NCBI RefSeq assembly: GCF_021513155.1
Contig: NZ_CP090983.1
Span: forward strand, 1,349,001-1,413,000
Direction: 5' to 3'
Origin: Jeotgalibaca sp. MA1X17-3
GTDB taxonomy: Bacteria > Bacillota > Bacilli > Lactobacillales > Aerococcaceae
Length of the DNA: 64,000 nucleotides
In this document: positions 38,921 to 47,372 of the stretch, piece by piece
Layout: every line of letters starts with the position of its first letter
Numbering within the stretch: position 1 is the first letter of the stretch
Position numbers and translations under genes: made by a program
The notes under the pieces: generated by a model
What the model was told of the DNA's origin: nothing
The model's database searches: none
Seen by the model: only the letters and a program-made list of their open reading frames with translations

Positions 38921-38957
38921 ACAAAAAACGTTCCTTTTTTAGAGGAACGTTTTTTGT
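38921..38957. terminator. Bidirectional terminator between pyrE and rqcH
   Basis: Stem ACAAAAAACGTTCCT with its complement and a 6-base loop. A-runs and T-runs on both flanks serve both converging genes. Confidence 0.85.
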
Positions 38958-40661
38958 TTATTTTACTTTTAATTGTTCAACGAGTTCTTTGGACGGGTCA
39001 ACAAATAGTGTTTTTTGTCCCGTATAAATAACAAAACCAGGTTTTGCGGCATTTGGCTTATGTACATGCTTAACCGCAACATAATCTACAGGTACATTAG
39101 CAGACTGTTGAAATTTTGAATAGTAAGCAGCAATAATCGCAGCTTCTTGTAGAGTCTGTTCAGAAGGTTCTGGATCTTCTACTATTACGTGAGAGCCAGG
39201 GATATCCTTCGCATGCAACCAAATATGATTTTTTCTTGCAGTTTTAAGAGTTAACTGGTCATTTTGAATATTATTTTTACCCACTCGAATATCTACTCCC
39301 TCTGTAGAGCGAAAATGATAGGGCTTGCTAGCTTTTATCTTTTTCTTTTTCCCTGTCTTTTTTGATTTAAGATAGCCAGAATCTTTTAATTCTTCTCTTA
39401 TTTCTTGTAAGTCTTGAGGGTCTGATAAAATAATTTGAGTTTCGAGAGTTTCTAGATAATGATCTTCTTTTTTTGTTTTTTGTAATTGATCTTGAATGTA
39501 TTTAACTGAATTTACTAATTTATGATATTTCGAAAAATATTTCTGAGCATTCTGAGAAGCAGACCGAGAAGGATTCAAATCAATGGTAATTGGATTTTCT
39601 TCCTCATAAAAATTAGGTAGTGTAACGGTAGAAGCCCCTTTTTCAACTTGATACAAATAAGCAGTTAGAACTTCTCCTTTCACTTTGTATAAGTCTGCAG
39701 ATTCACTATCTAAAAGGCTTTGTTCTAATTTTTTTGTTTTTAATTTATTTTTTTGAATTTCGGTTCGAATAATCCCTAATAAGTCAGAAGCTACTTGACG
39801 AATTCTATCTGTAGTTGCTTTCTCAACATAATAGGTATCTAACATCTCACTAGGACTATCAAAAGCAAGCCTTGTTCCTTCTGCAGTGTCGTAAGCATAA
39901 GGTGTAAACGATTGCTTTCCTTTTTCATCAGTAATAAGGGTAGGCGGTCCTTCTAGAACGGAATCTTTGAAAATAGACAATGCTTTTGGAAGTTGATTTC
40001 CATTTGAATCCATTAAATGAAGGAGCTCTTTAGCACTGTCTTTTCCTAATCCTTGAAAAATGGTTTGAATTCGTTTGATGGGACTCCCTAAATCGAGGGA
40101 TTGTTCCCATCGTTCTATTCCTTCATCTTTATCCATATCAAAAGGATTTAATTTATTTTGGTGTGGTGGCAGGACATATTCTGCACCAGGATGAATCGCC
40201 CGATAGGTATTTTGATAAAAGGGAACATGTTTTAAACAATCCATGATGACATTTGTTTCTTCGTTTATCAAAAATATATTACTGTGTCTTCCCATTAATT
40301 CCACAATCAGTAATAGGTGTTTAAGATCTCCGATTTCATCAAATTTCCGAATTTTAAAAATAACAATTCGATCATTTCCAAGCTGATTAATTTCTTGGAT
40401 CGTTGCTCCTTCAATATTTTTTCGCAAAAACATGCAAAAGTTTGGTGCAAACTCTGGATTGGATAACGCTTCTTCTGTTAACTGTATTCTTGCATAAGAA
40501 GGATGAGCAGAAAGCAAAAGTTTTTTATTTTTTCGATTTGAACGAATGGTCATTAAAATTTCATTTTGAAAAGGCTGATATATTTTGGAAATCCGGCCAT
40601 CTTTCAAATTAGCGTTTAATTCGTCTACAATGACATGAGTAAAAATTCCATCATATGACAT
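38958..40661 (-). CDS. rqcH: RqcH / FbpA (NFACT family) ribosome quality-control protein
   Basis: This is the Rqc2 homologue of Firmicutes (earlier named fibronectin-binding protein FbpA/YloA). It marks stalled nascent chains on 50S subunits with alanine tails. The 567-residue protein has the NFACT-N domain with the Asp-Arg pair in QLGNDRIVIFK (about residues 95-105), a central coiled coil (about 290-430), and the NFACT-R domain HIWLHAKDIPGSHVIVED near the C-terminus. ATG 40661 has AGGAGGCG upstream. Further upstream codons in frame lack an RBS and are excluded. Confidence 0.93.
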   Translation of the reverse strand: MSYDGIFTHVIVDELNANLKDGRISKIYQPFQNEILMTIRSNRKNKKLLLSAHPSYARIQLTEEALSNPEFAPNFCMFLRKNIEGATIQEINQLGNDRIVIFKIRKFDEIGDLKHLLLIVELMGRHSNIFLINEETNVIMDCLKHVPFYQNTYRAIHPGAEYVLPPHQNKLNPFDMDKDEGIERWEQSLDLGSPIKRIQTIFQGLGKDSAKELLHLMDSNGNQLPKALSIFKDSVLEGPPTLITDEKGKQSFTPYAYDTAEGTRLAFDSPSEMLDTYYVEKATTDRIRQVASDLLGIIRTEIQKNKLKTKKLEQSLLDSESADLYKVKGEVLTAYLYQVEKGASTVTLPNFYEEENPITIDLNPSRSASQNAQKYFSKYHKLVNSVKYIQDQLQKTKKEDHYLETLETQIILSDPQDLQEIREELKDSGYLKSKKTGKKKKIKASKPYHFRSTEGVDIRVGKNNIQNDQLTLKTARKNHIWLHAKDIPGSHVIVEDPEPSEQTLQEAAIIAAYYSKFQQSANVPVDYVAVKHVHKPNAAKPGFVIYTGQKTLFVDPSKELVEQLKVK

Positions 40662-40811
40662 ATTTTCGCCTCCTTTTTCATTTCTATCATTTCTATATTG
40701 TAACATATTTTTTGAGAAGGAAGAAAAGGTTGATTTCGGCGTCTATACATCAAACTTGCCAAATATTCACTTTTTACCTCCAAATATGATATCGATTATC
40801 CTTACATCGTA

Positions 40812-40840
40812 TTGAATTATAACTTATAATTGAATATATA
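40812..40840 (+). promoter_or_regulatory. Promoter in the rqcH-trpX gap
   Basis: -35 TTGAAT (40812-40817), 17 bp, -10 TATATA (40835-40840). No annotated gene follows before the terminator at 40976. Confidence 0.5.
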
Positions 40841-40846
40841 AAGGGA

Positions 40847-41028
40847 TTGTCTTTTATGAAAGTGAACTTCCTTTTTAATATTTTCGTGTATCTAGATTAC
40901 CGGGGGGATTTTAAATGCAAGGGATTGGAAGTTCTCTACCTTTATGAATGATGATTAAAAATTAGGTTCTATATAAAAAGATGAGAGAAGCTGTTTGTGT
41001 ATTGAAAACAGTCTTTCTCATCTTTTTA
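40847..41028 (+). ncRNA. Candidate small RNA or short-peptide transcript
   Basis: A promoter (40812-40840) and a strong terminator (40976-41027) bracket about 180 bases. Inside are only two very short frames. One is ATG 40858 with 31 codons and no good RBS. The other is a 10-codon frame after GGGGGGA at about 40915. No known RNA family is recognised. Existence of a transcript is inference from the two signals. Confidence 0.4.
40976..41028. terminator. Strong terminator before the trp leader
   Basis: Stem AAAAGATGAGAGAAGCTGTTT against AAAACAGTCTTTCTCATCTTTT, with small internal mismatches, followed by a T-run. It isolates the trp leader promoter from upstream transcription. Confidence 0.85.
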
Positions 41029-41039
41029 TAATATACTCC

Positions 41040-41068
41040 TTGACATTTTCAATTTCCTTAGTTAGTAT
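41040..41068 (+). promoter_or_regulatory. Promoter of the TrpX-type importer operon
   Basis: -35 TTGACA (41040-41045), 17 bp, -10 TAGTAT (41063-41068). Confidence 0.65.
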
Positions 41069-41099
41069 ATAGATATCGATTTGAAAAGGAGCGGTTATT

Positions 41100-41165
41100 A
41101 TGTCAAAGCAAACACAAGTACTAAACTTTACTAACTTTTATTGGCAAAGCCACATAGTAGGTTGA
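41100..41165 (+). CDS. Putative leader peptide with Phe-Tyr-Trp codons
   Basis: A 21-codon frame follows an excellent AAAGGAG box: MSKQTQVLNFTNFYWQSHIVG. The only Trp codon is TGG at 41142-41144, just after Phe and Tyr. It sits between the operon promoter and a series of competing hairpins, the arrangement of a translation-controlled attenuator. Codons 17-20 contain GCCACATAG, which recurs at 41249 and can pair with CTATGTGGC at 41273-41281. No homologue can be checked here; function is inferred from position. Confidence 0.6.
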   Translation: MSKQTQVLNFTNFYWQSHIVG

Positions 41166-41335
41166 TCTTGTTGACATAATAATTGTCCACAGATACAACC
41201 TCAGAGCTATCTGAATGTATCTGTGTGGAATACTGTAAATAATCTATTGCCACATAGACAAAACATCATAGTCTATGTGGCGGTTTCTATTTGAAGCTGC
41301 CCCCTGAGTTATTCAGATGGCAGCTTTATTTTTTT
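41149..41335 (+). promoter_or_regulatory. Attenuator with competing hairpins upstream of trpX
   Basis: Hairpin at 41187-41228 (CCACA-GATACA with TGTATC-TG-TGTGG). Hairpin at 41249-41281 (11-bp perfect stem). Terminator at 41294-41326 (AAGCTGCC/GGCAGCTT with inner CTGA/TCAG) followed by TTATTTTTTT. A possible antiterminator is AGCTATCTGAAT (41205-41216), which can pair with ATTCAGATGGCAGCT (41311-41325), the 3' half of the terminator. The direct repeat GCCACATAG (41149, 41249) gives a second alternative pairing. Confidence 0.7.
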
Positions 41336-41367
41336 ACAAAAAAATAGATTTTACAGGAGGAATTGTC

Positions 41368-42378
41368 ATGAAAAAATTACAAACATATTTATTAGGTGCG
41401 ATTAGTTTATTAGTTTTAAGCGGGTGTGCTACTACTGCAAATTTGGATTCTCAATCTAGTGAAACAATTCAAGAATCTGAGACTACTGAGAACCTAACTT
41501 ATATTGGGATCCTTCAGCTAACCTCTCATCCTGCATTAGATGCAATTACAGAAGGAATCATTGATCAATTGGAGACAGCTGGATATGTCGATGGAGAAAC
41601 AGCAACAATTGACTTTCAAAACGCTCAAGGTGATCAAGCCAATATGCAATCAATTGCTGAACGCTTCTTGTCCAATGATGCCGATGTCATGGTTGGAATC
41701 GCGACCCCCGCAGCACAAGCACTTGTAAATGTTACGGATGAAATTCCAATCATCATGGGAGCTATTACTGATCCCATTCAGGCTAATTTAGTAGATTCAC
41801 TTGAAGTTCCTGGTAAAAACATTACTGGAGTAAGTGATAAATTACCGATAGAGCAACAATTTGACTTAATGTTAAAGTTATTACCAGATTTGAAAACAGT
41901 TGGCTTCATATACTCATCCAGTGAAGACAACTCTGCTAGTTCCGCTAATGAAGCTAAAAAAGTAGCAGAGTCATTAGGTCTAACTGTAGTTACGAAAACA
42001 GTTAGCTCAGCGAATGATGTTCCACAGACTGCAGAATCATTAGCAAAAGAAGTGGAGGCTATCTGGGTACCAACAGATAATACGATTGCAACAAGTATCG
42101 CTTCACTTGTTTCTGTAACAGATGGATATTCGATTCCTGTATTCCCATCAGTAGATACTATGGTAGAACAGGGCGGATTAGCTGGTGTAGGTTTAAATCA
42201 ATATAGTATTGGAATTCAAACTGGAAAAGTTACTGTTGATATTTTAGAAGGTGCTAATCCTTCTGATTATTCCATCCAGTTTCCAGATGAAATTGAAATT
42301 ATTTTAAATGAAGCAAAAGCAGAACAACTTAACATTGAAATATCCGATGATATCAGAGAGAGTGCGATCATCAAATAA
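41368..42378 (+). CDS. trpX: ABC transporter substrate-binding lipoprotein, TrpX family
   Basis: This is a lipid-anchored binding protein of the ABC_sub_bind family (periplasmic-binding type 1 fold), called TrpX in streptococci, where it is linked to tryptophan uptake. The lipobox LSGC is near residue 20. A Ser/Glu-rich linker and IGILQLTSHPALDAITEG follow, then AERFLSNDADVMVGIATPAAQ and GAITDPI. ATG 41368 follows ACAGGAGGAA; the earlier ATG at 41317 lies within the terminator. The Trp-containing leader upstream supports an aromatic amino acid as substrate, but that is inference. Confidence 0.85.
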   Translation: MKKLQTYLLGAISLLVLSGCATTANLDSQSSETIQESETTENLTYIGILQLTSHPALDAITEGIIDQLETAGYVDGETATIDFQNAQGDQANMQSIAERFLSNDADVMVGIATPAAQALVNVTDEIPIIMGAITDPIQANLVDSLEVPGKNITGVSDKLPIEQQFDLMLKLLPDLKTVGFIYSSSEDNSASSANEAKKVAESLGLTVVTKTVSSANDVPQTAESLAKEVEAIWVPTDNTIATSIASLVSVTDGYSIPVFPSVDTMVEQGGLAGVGLNQYSIGIQTGKVTVDILEGANPSDYSIQFPDEIEIILNEAKAEQLNIEISDDIRESAIIK

Positions 42379-42410
42379 AAAGATAAACCGACACAGAAAG
42401 AGGGACCAAC

Positions 42411-43346
42411 ATGAACATGATAATTTCTGCTTTAGCCCAAGGACTAATTTGGAGTCTCTTAGCGCTAGGGTTGTATGTAAGCTTCCGAGTACTAAATATA
42501 GCTGATATGTCAACGGAAGGTACGTTTACATTGGGAGGTGCAGTAGGAGTCCAATGTATTACGTTAGGATTGAATCCTTTTGTATCCGTATTGGTTGCCA
42601 TTGTAGCAGGAGCAATAGCTGGTGGTGTTACTGGGTTTTTAATTACAAAATTAAATATTCCTAGTCTATTAGCAGGAATTTTGACTATGACGGGATTATA
42701 TTCTGTGAATTTACGAGTCATGGGTAAAGCAAACATCAATTTACTAGGAATGGAAACCATTTATAGTGGAATCAAAAAATGGAACTTACCAAGGAATATG
42801 GATACCATTCTTGTTGGAGCCATAGTAGTTGGAGTGATTATATTCATCTATACGCTATTCTTTAAAACAGAATTTGGTCAAGCTTTGATTGCAACAGGTG
42901 ACAATCAGGAAATGGCACGTTCATTAGGAATTTCTACTAATATCATGAAAACAATCGGATTGATGATGTCAAATGGGATTATTGCACTTGCGGGTGCAGT
43001 AATTGCTCAAAACAATGGATATGCCGATATTCAAATGGGAATTGGGGCAATTGTTATTGGTTTAGCTTCCATTATCATCGGAGAAGTTTTATTTTCTCAT
43101 ACGTCCTTTGTTATTCGTGTTGGTTCTTTAGCAATTGGTTCAATCTTGTACCGTATTATTATGGTTTTGGTTCTGGAAGCAGGATTAAATCCAAACGACT
43201 TCAAACTAATATCAGCAATTTTACTAGCAATTTTCTTAGCTCTACCAAAAATAAAAGAACTTTTCTACGTACGGCAATATCGAAAAAAACTATCTAAACA
43301 GACTCGAGTTGCAACTAAAAAAATACCTGATGAAGGAGTGAAATAA
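42411..43346 (+). CDS. trpY: ABC transporter permease, TrpY family
   Basis: This 311-residue membrane permease has about eight hydrophobic segments, related to the branched-chain amino acid (LivH-like) and TrpY permeases. It shows VLNIADMSTEGTFTLGGAVG near the N-terminus and NNGYADIQMGIGAIVIGLAS in the middle. It lies 32 bases after the binding protein and one base before the ATPase. The strongly basic C-terminal tail is cytoplasmic. Confidence 0.88.
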   Translation: MNMIISALAQGLIWSLLALGLYVSFRVLNIADMSTEGTFTLGGAVGVQCITLGLNPFVSVLVAIVAGAIAGGVTGFLITKLNIPSLLAGILTMTGLYSVNLRVMGKANINLLGMETIYSGIKKWNLPRNMDTILVGAIVVGVIIFIYTLFFKTEFGQALIATGDNQEMARSLGISTNIMKTIGLMMSNGIIALAGAVIAQNNGYADIQMGIGAIVIGLASIIIGEVLFSHTSFVIRVGSLAIGSILYRIIMVLVLEAGLNPNDFKLISAILLAIFLALPKIKELFYVRQYRKKLSKQTRVATKKIPDEGVK

Positions 43347-43347
43347 A

Positions 43348-44142
43348 ATGTCTAATGCAAATACAATCCTTGAGCTTACAGATGTTTACAAAACTTTTTA
43401 TCCTGGTTCGATCAATGAAGTAAAAGCATTATCTGATATCAATTTGGATGTTCGAAAAGGAGATTTTATCACTCTAGTCGGAGGAAATGGCGCTGGAAAG
43501 TCTACTCTTTTAAATGCGATTTCTGGACAATTTCTTCCGGATTCAGGAATGATTAGAGTCAATCAAAAAGATATTACGTTCCTACATGAAAATCAAAGAG
43601 CACCTTACATCAGTAGGGTATTTCAAGATCCTAAAATGGGAACTGCACCTAGTATGAGTGTTCAAGAAAATTTATCATTAGCTTATCGAAGAGGTCAAGC
43701 TAGAAAATTACGTTATGGATCATCAAAAGAAGAAAGAAAACTTTTTCAAGAACAGTTGAAAAGCTTAGGTCTAGGTTTAGAAAATAGAATGAATTCAGAG
43801 ATTGGTTTACTTTCGGGTGGACAGCGACAATCTATTGCTCTCCTAATGGCAACCTTAAAGCGTCCAGATATTCTTCTCTTAGATGAACATACGGCTGCCC
43901 TAGATCCGAAAACTGCACGCTTAGTTCTAGAACTAACGGACAAAAAAGTAAGAGAAATGGGACTAACTAGTATTATGATTACTCATAATTTACAAGATGC
44001 TATCACTTATGGAAATCGAATGCTGGTTTTGCATCACGGAAGAATCGTAAATGATTATAATGAAGCTGAAAAAGAAAAGTTAACTACTGAATCTCTTTTT
44101 TCTGAACTACAGGCCCTTACTGTTCAAGATATCCTTGTTTAA
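43348..44142 (+). CDS. trpZ: ABC transporter ATP-binding protein, TrpZ family
   Basis: This 264-residue ATPase completes the importer. Walker A is GGNGAGKST, the signature LLSGGQRQS, Walker B ILLLDEHTAALDP and the H-loop ITHNLQD. The His in DEH in place of the common DEP is typical of this family. ATG 43348 directly follows the permease stop, with GAAGGAGTG as RBS. A terminator follows at 44167-44198. Confidence 0.9.
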   Translation: MSNANTILELTDVYKTFYPGSINEVKALSDINLDVRKGDFITLVGGNGAGKSTLLNAISGQFLPDSGMIRVNQKDITFLHENQRAPYISRVFQDPKMGTAPSMSVQENLSLAYRRGQARKLRYGSSKEERKLFQEQLKSLGLGLENRMNSEIGLLSGGQRQSIALLMATLKRPDILLLDEHTAALDPKTARLVLELTDKKVREMGLTSIMITHNLQDAITYGNRMLVLHHGRIVNDYNEAEKEKLTTESLFSELQALTVQDILV

Positions 44143-44166
44143 ACTAAAAATTAAATATATTTCTAC

Positions 44167-44198
44167 AACCACTTTATGAAACATAGAGTGGTTTTTTA
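44167..44198 (+). terminator. Terminator after trpXYZ
   Basis: A 12-bp stem AACCACTTTATG/CATAGAGTGGTT (one wobble), loop AAA, followed by TTTT. Confidence 0.85.
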
Positions 44199-44209
44199 TT
44201 ATCTAAAAC

Positions 44210-44238
44210 TTTACATATTTCAAATATTGTTGTTTAAT
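44210..44238 (+). promoter_or_regulatory. Probable promoter of xpt
   Basis: -35 TTTACA (44210-44215), 17 bp, -10 TTTAAT (44233-44238). Only 79 bases separate the trp terminator from xpt, too few for a purine riboswitch. Confidence 0.45.
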
Positions 44239-44277
44239 GTTAAGATATAAACATGAAAAACAAAGGAGAATGAACAG

Positions 44278-44868
44278 ATGAAGGTGCTTGAAGATAGAAT
44301 TCGCGAAAGTGGTATTGTTTTAGATGGGGATGTACTCAAAGTAGATAGTTTTTTAAATCATCAGATTGATCCAAAACTCATGCAAGAAATTGGAAATGAA
44401 TTTGCTCGCCTATTTAAGGATTCAGGGGCAACTAAGATTTTGACCATGGAAGTATCTGGAATTGCACCTGCAGTATTTGCTGGATTAGCTTTAGATCTCC
44501 CAGTATTATTTGGAAAGAAAAATAAAAGTCTGACCTTACAAGATAATATGTACACAACAACTGTTTATTCATTTACAAAACAAGAATCGAATGAAATATC
44601 TGTTTCTAAAGATTTTTTAAATTCTGATGATAAAATTTTATTGATTGATGATTTTCTTGCAAATGGTCAAGCAATTGCTGGTTTACTATCTATTTGTAGT
44701 AGTGCAAATGCACCGGTTGTAGGAATTGGAATCGTTATTGAAAAATCATTCCAAAAAGGAAGAATTTGGATAGAAGAAACTGGGATCAGAATCGAATCTT
44801 TAGCAAGAGTAGCTAGTCTAAAAAATAACGAAGTTCAGTTTGTCGAAGAAAAAGAACTAGATGAGTAA
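44278..44868 (+). CDS. xpt: Xanthine phosphoribosyltransferase
   Basis: Xpt salvages xanthine with PRPP to XMP. The 196-residue protein is close to Bacillus Xpt along its whole length: VLKVDSFLNHQIDP near the start, VSGIAPAVFAGLALDLPV, SLTLQDNMYTTTVYSFTKQ, and the PRPP motif LLIDDFLANGQA (about residue 122). It has an AAAGGAGAATGA box. In Bacillus and many relatives xpt follows a guanine riboswitch and precedes pbuX; neither is present here. Its end overlaps the start of an OsmC-type gene by eight bases. Confidence 0.95.
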   Translation: MKVLEDRIRESGIVLDGDVLKVDSFLNHQIDPKLMQEIGNEFARLFKDSGATKILTMEVSGIAPAVFAGLALDLPVLFGKKNKSLTLQDNMYTTTVYSFTKQESNEISVSKDFLNSDDKILLIDDFLANGQAIAGLLSICSSANAPVVGIGIVIEKSFQKGRIWIEETGIRIESLARVASLKNNEVQFVEEKELDE

Positions 44869-45275
44869 AGACAGTTTATTTCATGCTGAAATGATTAATG
44901 AAGATGGGATATCAGGAACAGCTTTTGTTAGGGATGGTTTATCTGTACAAGTTAGTAGTGTCACCTCGCCACAGAAAGGTACGAATCCAGAAGAATTATT
45001 GGGGCTTTCTTGGGCAACCTGTTTGAATGCAACGATTCAATCTTTATTAAAAGGAAGAGGAACACCCGCAAAAAGTAAAGTAGTAGTTCATGTAGATTTA
45101 AAAAAGAAAAAAAATTTCAGGAATTTATTTTGATTTAAAAGTATTCGCTTCCATTGAAGGTTTCCCTCTTGAAAAAACAGAACAACTATTAACAAGTGCT
45201 CATCGTCGTTGTCCTGTCTCAAAAATTATCGGGAACTATGAATATGTTACCTTACAGGCAGTACCATTTATTTAA
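44861..45275 (+). pseudogene. OsmC/Ohr family peroxide-resistance protein, frameshifted in this sequence
   Basis: Ohr/OsmC proteins reduce organic hydroperoxides with two cysteines. Both are visible: LGLSWATCLNATIQ and AHRRCPVSKIIGN. As given the frame shifts in the A-rich stretch at 45101-45114. Removing one A from the run of eight (or adding two) joins VVVHVDLKK to GIYFDLKVFASIEG and yields about 137 residues, a normal size. It overlaps the xpt stop (ATGAGTAA), so translation is probably coupled. Unlike most lesions in this window it needs a base removed. Confidence 0.82.
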
Positions 45276-45290
45276 ATGGTACTTTTTTTA
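45261..45290 (+). terminator. Terminator overlapping the ohr/osmC stop
   Basis: A 9-bp stem GTACCATTT/AAATGGTAC with a 4-base loop, followed by TTTTTTT. The stop codon lies in the hairpin. Confidence 0.8.
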
Positions 45291-45366
45291 TTGAATATTC
45301 CAGTTATTTATTTTATGTATGCTAAAATTATACTAGAGTTTCAAATAGAATATTGGAGGATCAATC

Positions 45367-45546
45367 ATGAACAAACAAAATATTTAGTTTGTTTTAAGCG
45401 ATGATCAAGGTGAGTGGGTAAGATCATGGAATACAAGACTAGATGGCATAAAGGAACATGATGCTGGGACCTACTATCCAGAGATAGCTAATTTACCTTC
45501 TTCTCATAGGTATAACAATGCTACTAATTATCCAATGAAAGACTAA
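45367..45546 (+). pseudogene. Remnant of a sulfatase-like gene
   Basis: After AGGAGGATCAATC an ATG begins MNKQNI, then TAG, then FVLSDDQGEW. This strongly resembles the sulfatase N-terminus NILFVLSDDQG, with Leu changed to stop. The rest of the frame (to 45546) contains EHDAGTYYPEIANLPSSH, and no sulfatase core is present. Apparently a decayed gene with its RBS still in place. The family call rests on a short motif. Confidence 0.4.
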
Positions 45547-45558
45547 GGAGGAAACTAT

Positions 45559-46764
45559 ATGCTACATAATAAAAGAATTACCTTATTTATTACGGGCGGA
45601 ATCGCTTCTTATAAAGCTGCCGAATTAACGAGACAGTTTATTAAAGCAGGAGCAGTTGTTCGAGTTGTAATGACTGACAATGCTCAAAAGTTTATTTCCC
45701 CTTTAACATTGCAAGTTTTATCCAAGAATAAAGTATATACAGATACATTTGATGAACAAGATGCTGAAGTTGTTTCTCATATTCATTTAGCTGATTCAAC
45801 TGACTTAACAGTGATTGCTCCGGCTACTGCGAATATGATTGCTAAAATGGCAAATGGCATTGCAGATGATATGAGCTCTACAACCTTATTAGCAATTACA
45901 GCACCTAAATTAATTGTACCTGCAATGAATGTAAATATGTTGGAACATCCAGCAACGCAATCTAATCTAAAAAAACTTCAATCGTATGGCGATACTATTC
46001 TAGATCCCGATACCGGTTTTCTAGCAGAAGGATACGAAGGGAAGGGGCGTATGCCAGATCCTTATAAGATTGTAGAAGCAGCTACTTCTTTGTTGATTGA
46101 GCGAGATGAGTCACTTCCACTAAAAAATAAAAAAGTGATTATAGCAGCAGGGGGAACAAAAGAAAGAATTGATCCCGTTCGATATATTACAAATGATTCG
46201 TCGGGTAAAATGGGGTATAGCTTAGCTACTGTAGCAAGAAACTTAGGCGCCCAAGTTACTTTGGTATCAGCATCTAGTATCGAACAACCGTTCGGAGTTA
46301 CATTTATTGCAGTAGAGAGTGCCAGAGATATGCAAGAACAGATGCTAAAACATTATGAAACAGCAGATATTGTTATCATGGCTGCAGCTGTTTCAGATTA
46401 TCGATCAAAAGAGCAATCAACTCAAAAGATCAAAAAGTCATCAGATGATTTAGAATTGGTTCTTGAAAAGAATCCAGATATCTTAGCTGGTATGGGTAAA
46501 GATAAGAAGAGACAATTTTTAATAGGGTTTGCAGCAGAAACAAATGATCTAGAAAAATATGCTATGGATAAGTTAGTTCGTAAAAAAGCAGATATGATAG
46601 TAGCAAATGATGTATCTAAACAAGATGCAGGATTTAATGCAGATACAAATGAAGTAATTATTTTTCAACCAGACAGAGAACCCATAGCAATTGATTTAAA
46701 ATCAAAAGATGAAATTGCTTTTGATATTTTAAAGATAGCTATAAAGACAATAAACGAAAAATAA
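45559..46764 (+). CDS. coaBC: Bifunctional phosphopantothenoylcysteine decarboxylase / phosphopantothenate-cysteine ligase
   Basis: CoaBC performs two consecutive steps of coenzyme A synthesis. The N-terminal flavoprotein decarboxylase (about 1-185) has TGGIASYKAAELTRQ, the catalytic His in HIHLADS (about residue 75) and the PAMNVNML substrate clamp. The C-terminal ligase (about 190-401) has IIAAGGTKERIDPVRYITN, SSGKMGY and GFAAETND. Streptococci split these functions; here they are fused, as in Bacillus. ATG 45559 has TAAGGAGGAA upstream. A terminator follows. Confidence 0.95.
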   Translation: MLHNKRITLFITGGIASYKAAELTRQFIKAGAVVRVVMTDNAQKFISPLTLQVLSKNKVYTDTFDEQDAEVVSHIHLADSTDLTVIAPATANMIAKMANGIADDMSSTTLLAITAPKLIVPAMNVNMLEHPATQSNLKKLQSYGDTILDPDTGFLAEGYEGKGRMPDPYKIVEAATSLLIERDESLPLKNKKVIIAAGGTKERIDPVRYITNDSSGKMGYSLATVARNLGAQVTLVSASSIEQPFGVTFIAVESARDMQEQMLKHYETADIVIMAAAVSDYRSKEQSTQKIKKSSDDLELVLEKNPDILAGMGKDKKRQFLIGFAAETNDLEKYAMDKLVRKKADMIVANDVSKQDAGFNADTNEVIIFQPDREPIAIDLKSKDEIAFDILKIAIKTINEK

Positions 46765-46788
46765 TTATATTTATAAATATTAAGATAT

Positions 46789-46852
46789 AAAAATCCCGAA
46801 AATAGTAATTTTAGTTGAGTAGTAGAAATTACTGATATTTTTGGGATTTTTT
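46789..46852 (+). terminator. Terminator after coaBC
   Basis: A long, slightly imperfect stem pairs AAAATCCCGAAAATAGTAATTT with AAATTACTGATATTTTTGGGATTTT, and ends in a T-run. Confidence 0.75.
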
Positions 46853-47326
46853 GCTTAAAAACGATCTAAATGAGTAATTCAATAGGTAGCTATTTCGAAT
46901 ACATAACTTAGTATAATATATATTATGTAAACTAGAATATATATAAAAGTGAACATCTCTAAAGTTAACAGTCTCTTCTCTTATTGGGACTCTTTCATAC
47001 TCTAAAATTTATTTAACATCGTTATCGTGTATTAGTTGTGAAATTCAACCGACAAAGAATGTTTGTACGGCTTGATCAGTCCGAATTATTAGGAATACAT
47101 GATTAAAATACCACATTGGCCTAAATTGATTCTAGATAGCCCATTTTTTTCTCTTTCATATCGTCTTTATGTTTTGATAGGAACGTTTGTTAGATAATCA
47201 ATATAAGTGAAGCCACTAATATAACAAATGCTCATAATTTTTTAAATACTTATTATTCATAATTAAATCAAATGGTTGCTTAAGGGAACTTGAGTGCGAT
47301 TGTTCTTAGTAGATATTTGGAGAACA
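46853..47326. other. AT-rich gap without a recognisable gene
   Basis: About 470 bases between the coaBC and M42 peptidase terminators. There are no long frames, no RBS-start pairs of note and no RNA family that I recognise. Scattered TATAAT-like words (for example near 46913) have no matching gene. It may be decayed sequence. Confidence 0.4.
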
Positions 47327-47330
47327 CAAA

Positions 47331-47354
47331 AAAGACCTCGATTAAGAGGTCTTT
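47331..47354 (-). terminator. Terminator of the M42 peptidase gene
   Basis: A 9-bp perfect stem AAAGACCTC/GAGGTCTTT with a 6-base loop, followed on the reverse strand by TTTTTGTG. Confidence 0.85.
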
Positions 47355-47372
47355 AGAATACCTTATATAAAA

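Noticed and set aside
44199..44277. Guanine riboswitch before xpt
   Set aside because: The gap is too short and lacks the conserved loops.
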